Part shown: positions 33,802 to 42,448 of the stretch, in pieces
How the letters are laid out: every line of letters starts with the position of its first letter
Position numbering within the stretch: the stretch's first letter is position 1
Origin: Streptomyces chryseus
GTDB lineage: Bacteria > Actinomycetota > Actinomycetes > Streptomycetales > Streptomycetaceae
Assembly (NCBI RefSeq): GCF_014650755.1
Contig: NZ_BMVO01000022.1
Coordinates: 1 to 64,000 of the forward strand
Direction: 5' to 3'
DNA length: 64,000 nt
Program-made: the position numbers and the translations under genes
The notes under the pieces: model-generated
Told to the model about the DNA's origin: nothing
Databases searched by the model: none
What the model saw: the letters and a program-made list of their open reading frames with translations, nothing else

Positions 33802-35011
33802 GGCCCTGAACGATCTCCAGCGACACGCCGCGGCGCTCGACTCCGCCGACGCGTTCGCCAAGCACCGCGACCTGTTCGCGCTGGACGACGCCGACACGGT
33901 GTACCTGGACGGCAACTCGCTCGGCGCCCTGCCCCGCCACGTGCCGGATCGCATAGCCGATGTCGTCACCCGCCAGTGGGGCGAACTGCGCATCCGCTCC
34001 TGGGACGAGAGCGGCTGGTGGACCGCGCCGGAGCGGATCGGCGACCGGATCGCGCCGCTCGTCGGCGCCGCCGCCGGCCAGGTCGTGGTGGGCGACTCGA
34101 CCAGCGTCAACGTGTTCAAGGCGGTCGTGGGCGCGGCCCGGCTGTCGCCGGAGTCCCGGGACGAGATCCTCGTCGATGCCTCGACCTTCCCGACGGACGG
34201 TTACATCGCCGAGTCCGCCGCCCGGATGACCGGCCGCCGGGTCGTCCCCGTCGCCCCCGGCGACCTGCGCGCCGCCCTCGGCCCGCGTACCGCCGTGGCC
34301 CTCGTCAACCACGTCGACTACCGCACCGGTCGTCGGCACGACCTGCCCGGACTCACCGCGGCCGCCCACGAGGCGGGCGCGCTGGCCGTCTGGGACCTGT
34401 GCCACAGCGCGGGCGCGCTGCCGGTCGGGCTCGACGCCCACGACGTCGACTTCGCCGTCGGCTGTACGTACAAGTACCTGAACGGCGGGCCCGGTTCGCC
34501 CGCCTATCTGTACGTCGCCGAGCGCCACCAGGCCGCCTTCGACTCCCCGCTGCCCGGCTGGAACTCGCACAGCGACCCCTTCGGCATGACCCCGGGCTAC
34601 GCCCCGGCGGACGGCGCGGCCCGGGGCAGGGTCGGCACCCCCGACATCCTGTCGATGCTGGCGCTGGAGGCCGCGCTCGACGTGTGGGACGGGGTGGGGG
34701 TCGAAGACGTACGCGAGAAGTCACTCGCTCTGACGGACTTCTTCCTGGAATGTGTGGACACGTACGTCCCCGCGGGGCGGGTCACCTCGGTGACCCCGGC
34801 CGCACACGAGGAGCGCGGCAGCCAGGTCTCGCTGCGCTGCGAGGACGGGGCCGACGCGGGCGCCGTCATGCGCGAGCTGATCGCACGCGGTGTGGTGGGC
34901 GACTTCCGCCGCCCCGACGTGCTGCGCTTCGGCTTCACCCCGCTGTACGTCGGCTTCTGCGACGCGGAGCGGGCGGCGCGCGTCCTGGGCGAGGTTCTGG
35001 CGGGGAGCTGA
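33794..35011 (+). CDS. kynU: Kynureninase
   Basis: A protein of 405 residues, PLP fold-type I. Features: VYLDGNSLGALPR at the N-terminus, the cofactor region VWDLCHSAGALPV, and the Schiff-base Lys in CTYKYLNGGPGSPAYLYV, all hallmarks of kynureninase. RVGTPDILSMLALEAAL is also conserved. It splits kynurenine to anthranilate and alanine. It overlaps kynA by 8 bp. Together with the hydrolase at 35159 the pathway from tryptophan to anthranilate is complete. Confidence 0.95.
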   Translation: MSEALNDLQRHAAALDSADAFAKHRDLFALDDADTVYLDGNSLGALPRHVPDRIADVVTRQWGELRIRSWDESGWWTAPERIGDRIAPLVGAAAGQVVVGDSTSVNVFKAVVGAARLSPESRDEILVDASTFPTDGYIAESAARMTGRRVVPVAPGDLRAALGPRTAVALVNHVDYRTGRRHDLPGLTAAAHEAGALAVWDLCHSAGALPVGLDAHDVDFAVGCTYKYLNGGPGSPAYLYVAERHQAAFDSPLPGWNSHSDPFGMTPGYAPADGAARGRVGTPDILSMLALEAALDVWDGVGVEDVREKSLALTDFFLECVDTYVPAGRVTSVTPAAHEERGSQVSLRCEDGADAGAVMRELIARGVVGDFRRPDVLRFGFTPLYVGFCDAERAARVLGEVLAGS

Positions 35012-35029
35012 GCGCGACCCGTACGGGAG

Positions 35030-35054
35030 CCGGGCCCAAGCCCGCCGGGCCCGG
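35030..35054. terminator. Possible weak terminator after kynU
   Basis: Eight-bp arms (35030-35037/35047-35054) with a 9-nt loop. It is short and could instead be a hairpin between co-transcribed genes. Confidence 0.4.
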
Positions 35055-35158
35055 TGCCGCAGTGCGGCGCCGGACCTGGCGGAGCCGCAGGCCCGGGGGC
35101 TGGTAGCGTCCCGACCGCTAGATCAATTGGCTGTACGCACCGAAGGGTTGGTCCCCGC

Positions 35159-36031
35159 ATGCCGGACCCCTCAGCCGAACGGGACGCTGTCGAGGCGGAG
35201 TCGGCCTTCTCTCACCCGGCCGTCGCCCCCGATGCCACCGCGGCGTACGGCGAACACCCCGACCAGGTCGTCGACTTCTTCGCGCCGCGCGACGGCCGGG
35301 ACCGGGCCCCGCTGGTCGTCGTGCTGCACGGCGGCGCCTGGCGGGCCCCGTACGACCGGCAGCACATCTCGCCCTTCGCGGACTTCCTGGCCCGCCGGGG
35401 CTTCGCCGTCGCCAGCGTCGAGTACCGCCGGGGCGGCGAACTGCCCCGGCAGCGCGGCACCGAGCCGGTCGCGGGCCGCTGGCCGGAGACGTTCGACGAC
35501 GTGGCGGCGGCGATGGACCTGCTTCCCGGCCTCGCGCGGGAGGCCCTGCCCGGCGCCGACACGCGGCGGATCGTCGTCACCGGCCACTCGGCCGGCGGCC
35601 ACCTCGCGCTGTGGGCGGCCGCCCGGCACGTACTGACACCCGACTCGCCGTGGCACCTTCCGGCGGCGCCCGCGCTGCGCGGCGTCGTCGCGCTGGCCCC
35701 GATCGCCGACTTCACGGCGGCCGAGGAGCTGGGGGTGTGCGGGGGCGCGACCGCCCAGCTGCTCGGCGGCAAGGAGCACTTCGACGAGCGCAGGCCGTAC
35801 GCCGACCCGGCCGCGCTGCTGCCGACCGGCATCGCCACCGTCCTGGTGCAGGGCCGCACCGACATCGTCGTACCCCGGGCGGTCGCGGAGTCGTACACCG
35901 AAGCGGCGGCCAAGGCGGGCGAGCCGGTCTGGCTGACCCTGCTGGTGGACGTCGGCCACTTCCCTCTGATCGACCCGGCGGCGGACGCCTGCGCGGTGGT
36001 CGCGGAGGAGATCGAACAGCTCGCGTACTGA
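35159..36031 (+). CDS. Alpha/beta hydrolase, probable kynurenine formamidase
   Basis: A protein of 290 residues. It has the HGGAW oxyanion-hole motif (VVLHGGAWRAPYD), the nucleophile elbow TGHSAGGHLALW and plausible acid/His partners in QGRTDIVVP and VDVGHFPL, the layout of the esterase-type arylformamidases. Position 150 bp after kynU supports N-formylkynurenine as substrate; the enzymatic assignment is inference from family plus context. The ATG at 35159 is chosen for the family N-terminus; the frame extends upstream in GC-rich sequence without homology. Confidence 0.8.
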   Translation: MPDPSAERDAVEAESAFSHPAVAPDATAAYGEHPDQVVDFFAPRDGRDRAPLVVVLHGGAWRAPYDRQHISPFADFLARRGFAVASVEYRRGGELPRQRGTEPVAGRWPETFDDVAAAMDLLPGLAREALPGADTRRIVVTGHSAGGHLALWAAARHVLTPDSPWHLPAAPALRGVVALAPIADFTAAEELGVCGGATAQLLGGKEHFDERRPYADPAALLPTGIATVLVQGRTDIVVPRAVAESYTEAAAKAGEPVWLTLLVDVGHFPLIDPAADACAVVAEEIEQLAY

Positions 36032-36074
36032 GCGTTCCCGCGAGCGCGTCCGCACGGACGAGAAGCATGAGATC

Positions 36075-36093
36075 GCGGACAGAGACTGTCCGC
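36075..36093. promoter_or_regulatory. 19-bp inverted repeat upstream of NmrA-like gene
   Basis: GCGGACAG-AGA-CTGTCCGC has perfect 8-bp arms and a 3-nt centre, 46 bp before the ATG at 36139. A TACGGT box (36103-36108) follows. The size is typical of a TetR/MarR operator. A terminator role for the preceding gene is the alternative. Confidence 0.5.
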
Positions 36094-36138
36094 AAGGGCT
36101 CCTACGGTGAGGGAAAAGCCGAGCGAAGGAGCCCGCAC

Positions 36139-36966
36139 ATGACCATTCTCGTGACCGGAGCGACAGGGACCGTGGGCCGTCAGGTGGTCGCCGAGCTGGT
36201 CCGCAGGGGCGAGCGGGTGCGGGCGCTGACCCGCGACCCGGCGAAGGCGGACTTCCCGGACGGCGTCGAGACGGTACGCGCGGACCTCACCGACCCGACG
36301 ACGCTGATCCCCGCCCTCGAAGGGGTCACGGGCCTGCACCTGATCACCTTCGGCGGGGTGTACTTCGCCCCGCTGACCACCGGCCCCGAGATCGTCGCGC
36401 TGGCGTCGAAGGCGGGCGTGCGGCGGGTCACGGTCCTGGGCGGCGGCGGCCCGAGCGGCGTCCAGGACGCGGTGGAGGCCGGTGACATGGACTGGACGCT
36501 GGTGATGCCGGTCGAGTTCATGGCGAACGCGCTGGAGTGGGCGGACGGCATCCGTACGCGGGACAGCGTCGCGGAGCCCTTCGTCGACCGGCTGAGCGCC
36601 ATGGTCCACGAGGCCGACATCGGCGCGGTCGCCGCGGTCGCGCTGACCGAGGACGGGCACGCGGGGCGCACGTACACGCTCACCGGCCCCGAGACGCTCA
36701 CCGTCCGCGACAAGGTGCGGGCCCTGACGGCGGCGCGCGGCCGCGAGATCGCCCTGACCGAGCTGACCCCGGCGCAGGCGGTCGAGCGGTGGCAGGGCGC
36801 GGGGATGGACCAGGAGACCGTCGACTTCCTGCTGGACGTGTACGGGAACACCCCGGAGATCGGCCGGACCGTGGTGGACACGGTGGAGCGGGCCACCGGG
36901 CGCCCGGCGCGCACCTTCGCCGAGTGGGCGGCGGAGCACGCCGACGCGTTCCGGCCGCAGGGCTGA
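36139..36966 (+). CDS. NmrA-family NAD(P)-binding protein
   Basis: A protein of 275 residues. The N-terminal Rossmann motif is TILVTGATGTVGRQVV, followed by ALTRDP after strand 2 and RVTVLGGGGPSG in the central strand. Members are atypical short-chain dehydrogenases, including NAD(P)H:quinone oxidoreductases and redox sensors without catalysis; a Tyr-x3-Lys pair is not evident, which favours the atypical group. GAAGGAGCCCGCAC precedes the ATG. The inverted repeat upstream suggests specific regulation. Confidence 0.85.
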   Translation: MTILVTGATGTVGRQVVAELVRRGERVRALTRDPAKADFPDGVETVRADLTDPTTLIPALEGVTGLHLITFGGVYFAPLTTGPEIVALASKAGVRRVTVLGGGGPSGVQDAVEAGDMDWTLVMPVEFMANALEWADGIRTRDSVAEPFVDRLSAMVHEADIGAVAAVALTEDGHAGRTYTLTGPETLTVRDKVRALTAARGREIALTELTPAQAVERWQGAGMDQETVDFLLDVYGNTPEIGRTVVDTVERATGRPARTFAEWAAEHADAFRPQG

Positions 36967-37044
36967 CCAGGGGCGGGGCGTAGTACCTGGGACGGACGCG
37001 GGAGGATCCGCACCGCGGCTGACGACCGCGGCCGTCCCCTCGCC

Positions 37045-37050
37045 TACCGT
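37045..37050 (+). promoter_or_regulatory. -10 box of leaderless transcript (histidine kinase gene)
   Basis: TACCGT lies 13-8 bp before the GTG at 37058. No Shine-Dalgarno is visible. Confidence 0.45.
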
Positions 37051-37057
37051 TTCGTAC

Positions 37058-38377
37058 GTGACCGAGAAGACCCGCAGTCCCGAGTTCCATCTGGCCATGG
37101 GCGCGCTGAGCGGCCTGCGCCAGGACCTGTTCCACGACGCCTTCACCTACCGGCCGCTGCCGCCGATGCGCACGGACGGGCCGATCACCCGGCGGCTGCC
37201 GGGACGGCTGCGCAAGTACGCCGCGTGGACGCCGCACGCCGTGGTGGTGGGGACGGCGATGTTCGTGCTGCTGCTGTCCGCCGTCGTGGCCGACAGCGGA
37301 GGGGGCAGCCTCAGCGCGCTCCTGGCGGGCTTCATACCCGCCGCCGCCCTGGTGATGACGCTGGTCAGGCCGGCCGGGGCGTGGTGGGTGTCGCTGCTGT
37401 CCACGCCGGTCGTCGGCGTCCTGGGCCACTACTGGGACGGCTGGCCGTGGACGCCGTCCTCCTTCGTGGCGCACCTCGCCGTCATGGTCGTGGTCGCCGC
37501 CAGGACCCGGCCGCGCACCGCCGCCTGGATGTGGGCGTGCACGGCCGTGTACGCGCTCCTCGCCGAGGGGTTCCTGGGGGTCGGATACAGCTCCGACAGC
37601 CCGCAGATGCTGGTGTTCTCCGCGTTCGCGCTGCTCACCACCGCGTTGGTGAGCATCCGCCGCGAGGCACAGCGCGAGGTCACCGTCCAGAAGACCGTCA
37701 CCGCCGTCGAGCGCGACCGGCGCACGCTGCTGGAGGAGCGGACGACGATCGCCCGTGAGCTGCACGACGTGGTCGCCCACCACATGTCGGTGGTCGCCAT
37801 CCAGGCGGAGGCAGCCCCGTACCGGGTCGAGAACCCGCCGCCCGAGCTGGAGCAGGCGTTCGTCACGATCCGCGAGAACGCGGTGGCCGCGCTCACGGAG
37901 CTGCGCCGCGTGCTGGGCGTCGTACGGGCGGAGGACTACGAGGCGCCGGACGCGCCGCAGCCGACGCTCGCCGACCTCGACGGGCTGATCGCCAACGTCC
38001 GGGACGCGGGCCTGACGGTGGACAGGACGGTGACCGGCTCGGTGCGCGAACTCCCGCAGGGCGTCGAGCTCTCGGCGTACCGGATCATCCAGGAGGCACT
38101 GAGCAACACCCTGCGCCACGCACCCGGCTCGACCGCGAAGGTGGAGGTGTCGTACGTGCTCGGGGGCCTGGGCCTGCGGATCGTGAACACCGCGCCGCAG
38201 GGCCTGGTCAAGCCGTCGCCCGGGGCCGGGCACGGGATCACGGGGATGCGGGAGCGGGTGACGATGCTGAACGGCGAGATGACGGCGGAGGCGACGGAGG
38301 ACGGCGGCTACGAGGTGGCGGCGTTCATACCGGTCCCGGCGGCCGCGCCCGCCGTCACGCCGGAGACGGCGTCATGA
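37058..38377 (+). CDS. Two-component sensor histidine kinase, NarL-type (HisKA_3)
   Basis: A protein of 439 residues. About five membrane spans lie between residues 60 and 205, with no large extracellular sensor loop, so the stimulus is probably in or at the membrane. The dimerisation/phosphoacceptor helix reads IARELHDVVAHHMSVVAIQ with the phospho-His in ELHD. The ATPase domain has IIQEALSNTLRHAP and GHGITGMRERV. The stop overlaps the response regulator start (ATGA). A leaderless start is predicted. Confidence 0.92.
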   Translation: MTEKTRSPEFHLAMGALSGLRQDLFHDAFTYRPLPPMRTDGPITRRLPGRLRKYAAWTPHAVVVGTAMFVLLLSAVVADSGGGSLSALLAGFIPAAALVMTLVRPAGAWWVSLLSTPVVGVLGHYWDGWPWTPSSFVAHLAVMVVVAARTRPRTAAWMWACTAVYALLAEGFLGVGYSSDSPQMLVFSAFALLTTALVSIRREAQREVTVQKTVTAVERDRRTLLEERTTIARELHDVVAHHMSVVAIQAEAAPYRVENPPPELEQAFVTIRENAVAALTELRRVLGVVRAEDYEAPDAPQPTLADLDGLIANVRDAGLTVDRTVTGSVRELPQGVELSAYRIIQEALSNTLRHAPGSTAKVEVSYVLGGLGLRIVNTAPQGLVKPSPGAGHGITGMRERVTMLNGEMTAEATEDGGYEVAAFIPVPAAAPAVTPETAS

Positions 38378-39033
38378 CCATCCGGGTACTGATCGTCGAC
38401 GACCAGATCATGGTCCGTGAGGGCTTCTCGGTCCTGCTGAACGCGATGCCGGACATCGAGGTCGTCGGCGAGGCGGTGAACGGCCGCGAGGCGATCGCCC
38501 AGGTCGCCGCGCTGCGGCCGGACGTCGTGCTGATGGACATCCGCATGCCGGAGCTGAACGGCATCGACGCCACCCGCGAGATCGTGGCCGCCGACGCGGA
38601 CGCCAAGGTGCTGGTCCTGACGACCTTCGACCTGGACGAGTACGTCTACCAGGCCCTGCGGGCCGGCGCGTCCGGCTTCCTGCTCAAGGACGCCTCGGCG
38701 CGGCAGCTCGCCGACGGCGTACGGGTGGTGGCGTCCGGCGAGGCGCTGCTCGCCCCCACCGTCACCAAGCGCCTGATCTCGGAGTTCTCGAAACTGTCCG
38801 AGGCCCCGCGCCCGCCCGCGCTCGCCCAGGTCGGCGACCTGACGGAGCGCGAGACGGAGGTGCTGGTGCTGATCGCCCAGGGCCTGTCGAACGCGGAGAT
38901 CGCCTCGCACCTCGTGGTCGCCGAGTCCACGATCAAGACGCACGTCAGCCGGGTCCTGGTGAAGCTGGGCCTGCGCGACCGCACTCAGGCGGCGGTGTTC
39001 GCTTATGAGGCGCGGCTGGTCACACCGGGGTAG
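38374..39033 (+). CDS. Response regulator, NarL/LuxR family
   Basis: A protein of 219 residues. The receiver domain has acidic residues D9-D10, phospho-acceptor D55 in VVLMDIRMPE, and the Lys switch in GFLLKDAS. The C-terminal LuxR helix-turn-helix reads LTERETEVLVLIAQGLSNAEIA...VAESTIKTHVSRVL (about residues 150-205). It is the partner of the overlapping sensor kinase. Targets are unknown. A near-perfect 20-bp palindrome follows immediately after the stop. Confidence 0.94.
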   Translation: MTIRVLIVDDQIMVREGFSVLLNAMPDIEVVGEAVNGREAIAQVAALRPDVVLMDIRMPELNGIDATREIVAADADAKVLVLTTFDLDEYVYQALRAGASGFLLKDASARQLADGVRVVASGEALLAPTVTKRLISEFSKLSEAPRPPALAQVGDLTERETEVLVLIAQGLSNAEIASHLVVAESTIKTHVSRVLVKLGLRDRTQAAVFAYEARLVTPG

Positions 39034-39035
39034 GT

Positions 39036-39055
39036 GATCACTCACGTGGGTGATC
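39036..39055. promoter_or_regulatory. 20-bp near-perfect palindrome GATCAC...GTGATC
   Basis: GATCACTCAC (39036-39045) abuts GTGGGTGATC (39046-39055), with one mismatched pair. It lies right behind the response regulator stop and 70 bp before the Uma2-type gene. It could be an operator or a loopless terminator stem. The core is CACGTG, but the arms do not fit parS. Confidence 0.4.
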
Positions 39056-39124
39056 GGAGAGGGAAGCCGGTCCGAACGGGCCCGGGCGCGGCCACACTGG
39101 TGCGCGCACGGAAGGAGGGGCACC

Positions 39125-39718
39125 ATGACGGTTATGGCAGAGCGCACGGTTCAAATGCCGGTCGAGGAGTTCGAGAGGATCGCCGCACTCATCGAGAGAG
39201 AGACCGAATCCGTCAGGTTCGAGTTCATCGACGGACGGATCGGGGTCAAAGGGATGACGGATGGAGCTCACGGGGCGATCACCATGTGGCTGGTACGCCA
39301 GTGCATGCAGGCACGGCCCGATCTGGACCTCAACCCGACCCAGGGCTTGAAGGTCGAGGAGTACGGCGAGGGCCGCGCTCGCCCCGACGGAGTGCTCGCT
39401 CCCGTCGACCACTTCGATGGGCAGGGTGACTGGGGTGATCCCGAGGGCGTGCTCATGACGGTCGAGATCACGTCGTACGACTCCGACACCGACCGGCGGG
39501 ACCGGCACGAGAAGCCCCCCGCCTATGCCGCCGCCGGCATCCCGGTCCACCTGCTGATCGACCGTGACGCGTGTACCGTGACTGTGTTCAGCGAGCCGGA
39601 CCCGGACGGGGGAGGCTACCGCGACAGCCACACCGTGAAGTTCGGGGCGAGGGTCAGTCTCCCGGCTCCTGTGGGCATGGAACTCGATACCGAGCGGCTG
39701 AAGAAGTACGTCCGCTAG
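39125..39718 (+). CDS. Uma2-family (PD-(D/E)XK nuclease-fold) protein
   Basis: A protein of 197 residues with the Uma2 (DUF820) pattern: RFEFIDGRI, LDLNPTQGLKV, RPDGVLAP, LMTVEITSYDSDTDRRD, HEKPPAYAAAGIPVHLLIDRD. The PD, ExxS and Lys positions of the restriction-endonuclease-like active site are kept. The biological role of Uma2 proteins is not established; they occur in many copies in actinobacteria and cyanobacteria. AAGGAGGGG precedes the ATG. It ends 9 bp before the P450 gene. Confidence 0.85.
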   Translation: MTVMAERTVQMPVEEFERIAALIERETESVRFEFIDGRIGVKGMTDGAHGAITMWLVRQCMQARPDLDLNPTQGLKVEEYGEGRARPDGVLAPVDHFDGQGDWGDPEGVLMTVEITSYDSDTDRRDRHEKPPAYAAAGIPVHLLIDRDACTVTVFSEPDPDGGGYRDSHTVKFGARVSLPAPVGMELDTERLKKYVR

Positions 39719-39727
39719 CGTCTGCAC

Positions 39728-40936
39728 ATGGCAGAGACGTTCGATCCCTGGTCGCCCTCCTTCGTCGCCGATCCGTACCCCGCCTACGCCGAGCTGCGCG
39801 CCCGGGGCCGGGCCCACTGGTACGAGCCGACGCGCCAGTGGCTGATCCCGCACCACGCCGACGTCTCGGCGCTGCTGCGCGACCGCCGGCTCGGCCGTAC
39901 GTACCTCCACCGGTTCACGCACGAGGAGTTCGGGCGTACGCCGCCGCCGCCCGGCCACGAGCCCTTCCACGTCCTGAACGACCACGGGCTGCTGGACCTC
40001 GAAGCCCCGGACCACACCCGCATCCGCCGCCTCGTCTCCAAGGCGTTCACGCCGCGCACGGTCGAGCGGCTGGCCCCCACCGTGCGGCGGCTGGCGGCGG
40101 AGCTGGTCGGGGCGTTCGTCGCCCAGGGCGGCGGGGACCTGCTGTCCGCCGTCGCGGAGCCGCTGCCGGTCGCCGTCATCGCGGAGATGCTCGGCGTCCC
40201 GGAGCCGGACCGGGTGCTGTTGCGGCCCTGGTCGGCGGACATCTGCGGGATGTACGAGCTGAACCCGTCGGAGGAGACGGCGCGGCGCGCGGTCCGGGCC
40301 TCGGTCGAGTTCTCGGCGTACCTGCGGGAGCTGATCGCCGTACGCCGAGAGAGTCCGGGCGAGGACCTGGTCTCGGCGCTGATCGCCGCGCACGACGAGG
40401 GCGGGGACCGGCTCAGCGAGCAGGAGATGATCTCGACGTGCGTGCTGCTGCTGAACGCGGGGCACGAGGCGACGGTGAACACGACCGCCAACGGCTGGCG
40501 GACGCTGCTGCGGCATCCCGGGCAGCTGGAGGCCCTGCGCGCGGACCAGGGGCTTCTCCCCACCGCCGTGGAGGAGCTGCTGCGCTACGACACCCCGCTC
40601 CAGCTCTTCGAGCGGTGGGTGCTCGACGACATCGAGGTCGCAGGCGTGACGATCCCCCGGGGCTCGGAGGTGGCGCTGCTGTTCGGCTCGGCGAACCGGG
40701 ACCCGGCGGCCTTCGACCGCCCCGGTGAGCTCGACCTCGGCCGGACCGAGAACCCGCACGTGTCGCTGGGGGCCGGTGTCCACTACTGCCTGGGGGCGCC
40801 GCTGGCCCGGCTCGAACTGGCCTCCTCCTTCGGCGAGTTGCTGACCCGCGCGCCGAAGATGCGGCTCGCTGAGGAGCCGGAGTGGAAGCCGGGCTTCGTC
40901 ATCCGTGGGCTGCGGGAGCTGCGCGTCGAGGTGTGA
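39728..40936 (+). CDS. Cytochrome P450
   Basis: A protein of 402 residues, bacterial class I type. The I-helix oxygen-activation motif is LLNAGHEATVNT, the K-helix ExxR is EELLRY, and the heme loop is SLGAGVHYCLGAPLARLE with the thiolate Cys. The usual Phe of FGxGxHxC is Leu, a tolerated variation. No ferredoxin or reductase gene is adjacent, so redox partners must come from elsewhere. The substrate is unknown. It resembles the CYP107/105-like group by general appearance only. Confidence 0.93.
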   Translation: MAETFDPWSPSFVADPYPAYAELRARGRAHWYEPTRQWLIPHHADVSALLRDRRLGRTYLHRFTHEEFGRTPPPPGHEPFHVLNDHGLLDLEAPDHTRIRRLVSKAFTPRTVERLAPTVRRLAAELVGAFVAQGGGDLLSAVAEPLPVAVIAEMLGVPEPDRVLLRPWSADICGMYELNPSEETARRAVRASVEFSAYLRELIAVRRESPGEDLVSALIAAHDEGGDRLSEQEMISTCVLLLNAGHEATVNTTANGWRTLLRHPGQLEALRADQGLLPTAVEELLRYDTPLQLFERWVLDDIEVAGVTIPRGSEVALLFGSANRDPAAFDRPGELDLGRTENPHVSLGAGVHYCLGAPLARLELASSFGELLTRAPKMRLAEEPEWKPGFVIRGLRELRVEV

Positions 40937-40954
40937 CGGGCGGGCTGACCGGGG

Positions 40955-41230
40955 CTAGAGGAACTCGACGGCGCCGACCAGGGGCAGGGGTGCGACGGCC
41001 AGCGCGAGGGCCGCCATCCCGAGCCCCGGCCGGATGTCCCGCTTGGCCTGGAAGCCCAGGAACGCCGTCAGCGGCGGCAGTACGCAGAACACGAGGAAGC
41101 TCCAGTGCCATCCCTCCTCACGGGTGAAGAAGAACAGGAGCGCCAGGTACGCGGGGACGGTCATGAGGGTGCCGAAGCGGACCTTCGACAGGAACGTCTC
41201 AAGGCTGTCGATGTTGTCGTACGGGAACAT
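40955..41230 (-). CDS. Small three-span membrane protein
   Basis: A protein of 91 residues with three hydrophobic stretches (TLMTVPAYLALLFFFT, WSFLVFCVLPPLTAFLGF, GMAALALAVAPLPLVGAVEF). GGAAGGA lies upstream of the ATG. It follows the WXG100-like gene by 15 bp on the same strand, so it is co-transcribed with it. I do not recognise the family. A role in the same secretion/surface process is possible. Confidence 0.7.
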   Translation of the reverse strand: MFPYDNIDSLETFLSKVRFGTLMTVPAYLALLFFFTREEGWHWSFLVFCVLPPLTAFLGFQAKRDIRPGLGMAALALAVAPLPLVGAVEFL

Positions 41231-41245
41231 GCGGGCCGGTCCTTC

Positions 41246-42376
41246 CTAGACCGCTTGGTGGTCGTAGCCGCTGGCGGCCACCTCGGGGAAGCCGTCCGCC
41301 GCGGAGAAGCCGTTCACCGCCGCCGACATCGCCAGGCCCAGCGTCGTCAGGGCCATCTGCAGCTGGTTGAAGCTGCCCGCCGCGTCGGACCACATCTTCA
41401 TGATCCGCAGAGCCTGCGCCGCGGCCAGGGCGAACATGGCGGCCGACGCCACCTGCCCGCCGACCGGGATCAGGTTGGCGGCCTGGGCGGCGGCCAGGTT
41501 GACCAGCCAGGTGACCAGGGCATCGCAGAGCGCGACCATGAAGGACTTCAGGAACTCGGCGAACTGGAACGCCAGTTGCGCCGCCTGCTTGTAGCTGGTC
41601 CGCAGGGAGTCGAAGGTGTCCTTGAAGTCGGTGAGCTTCCCGGCGAATTCGTCGAAGTACACCCGTGCGGCGTCCGAGGCGTTCCCGTTCCAGGTCAGGG
41701 CGACGTTTCCGGTGCCCTTCCGCAGGTTCGCCGCCACCGCGTCGCAGAACCCGCCGAGGCCGCCCCACACGTCGGCGCAGTCGTTGTACTTGTTCCAGTC
41801 CCCGAGGATCCAGTTGTTCATCTCGCCGAAGGGGTCGAAGCCGAAGAGCAGCTTGGACGCCTCCACCGCCATCGCCGAGGGGCTGCCCAGGTCGAGGATG
41901 CTGCCGAGGGTCTTCTGGACCGGGTTCATGTGGTACTCGTCGACATGCCCCTGGCCGAACTGGACCAGCGGGTTCTTGCTCTCCGACGGCATCTTCAGCA
42001 GGTCCGCGGCGCTGCTCTTGTCGGAGAAGTCGCCCGCGCTCCCGCCCTCCGGCGGGGAACCGGCTCCCTTGGAACCCGGGTAGGTGGCGTCCAGCTTCGA
42101 CGCCTCGCCCCGGTCCGTCTCGCGGTAGTACGTGGCGGACTTGGCGAGTTCCCGCGCCGACGAGTTGAGAACCCTCTGAGCCTTCCGCAGAGCCTTCTTG
42201 GCTTCGCTCACGTACCTGTCGTGGTCGCCCGCGACCATGTCCCAGGCGGCGCCGCCCAGCGCCGTGTCGATCTGCGCGTTGCCCGTGAACGCGACCGCCT
42301 GCGTGCTGCCGTCGGCGGCGCGTGCGACGAGCTTCGAAAACCCGTCGATCGCGCCCGGCTCCACCCGAAAGCTCAC
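41246..42376 (-). CDS. WXG100/ESX-like double-domain protein
   Basis: A protein of 376 residues. Residues 1-~80 form a helical segment with an early Trp (GAAWDMVAGDHDRYVSEAKKAL). Residues ~200-290 are a WXG100-like four-helix region with the W-x-G turn in ALTWNGNASDAARVYFDEFAGKL. A long Ala-rich hydrophobic region (ALVTWLVNLAAAQAANLIPVGGQ) then resembles membrane-active or pore regions of type VII substrates. No C-terminal toxin domain is recognised. It lies in a three-gene unit (42856 to 40955) without an EccC ATPase nearby. Confidence 0.7.
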   Translation of the reverse strand: MSFRVEPGAIDGFSKLVARAADGSTQAVAFTGNAQIDTALGGAAWDMVAGDHDRYVSEAKKALRKAQRVLNSSARELAKSATYYRETDRGEASKLDATYPGSKGAGSPPEGGSAGDFSDKSSAADLLKMPSESKNPLVQFGQGHVDEYHMNPVQKTLGSILDLGSPSAMAVEASKLLFGFDPFGEMNNWILGDWNKYNDCADVWGGLGGFCDAVAANLRKGTGNVALTWNGNASDAARVYFDEFAGKLTDFKDTFDSLRTSYKQAAQLAFQFAEFLKSFMVALCDALVTWLVNLAAAQAANLIPVGGQVASAAMFALAAAQALRIMKMWSDAAGSFNQLQMALTTLGLAMSAAVNGFSAADGFPEVAASGYDHQAV

Positions 42377-42448
42377 CGTCTGCTCCTGCCCCTGGAAGGT
42401 TGGTGGTTCCGGGGCGCGGTCGCACGCCCCCGGCCGGCCTGCCGCCGC

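Noticed and set aside
39036..39055. Second parS site
   Set aside because: It contains CACGTG but the arms do not match GTTTCACGTGAAAC; only the site at 29529-29544 is a true match.
36967..40936. Two-component system, Uma2 protein and P450 as a biosynthetic gene cluster
   Set aside because: No core synthase, precursor peptide or tailoring set is present; the P450 stands alone.
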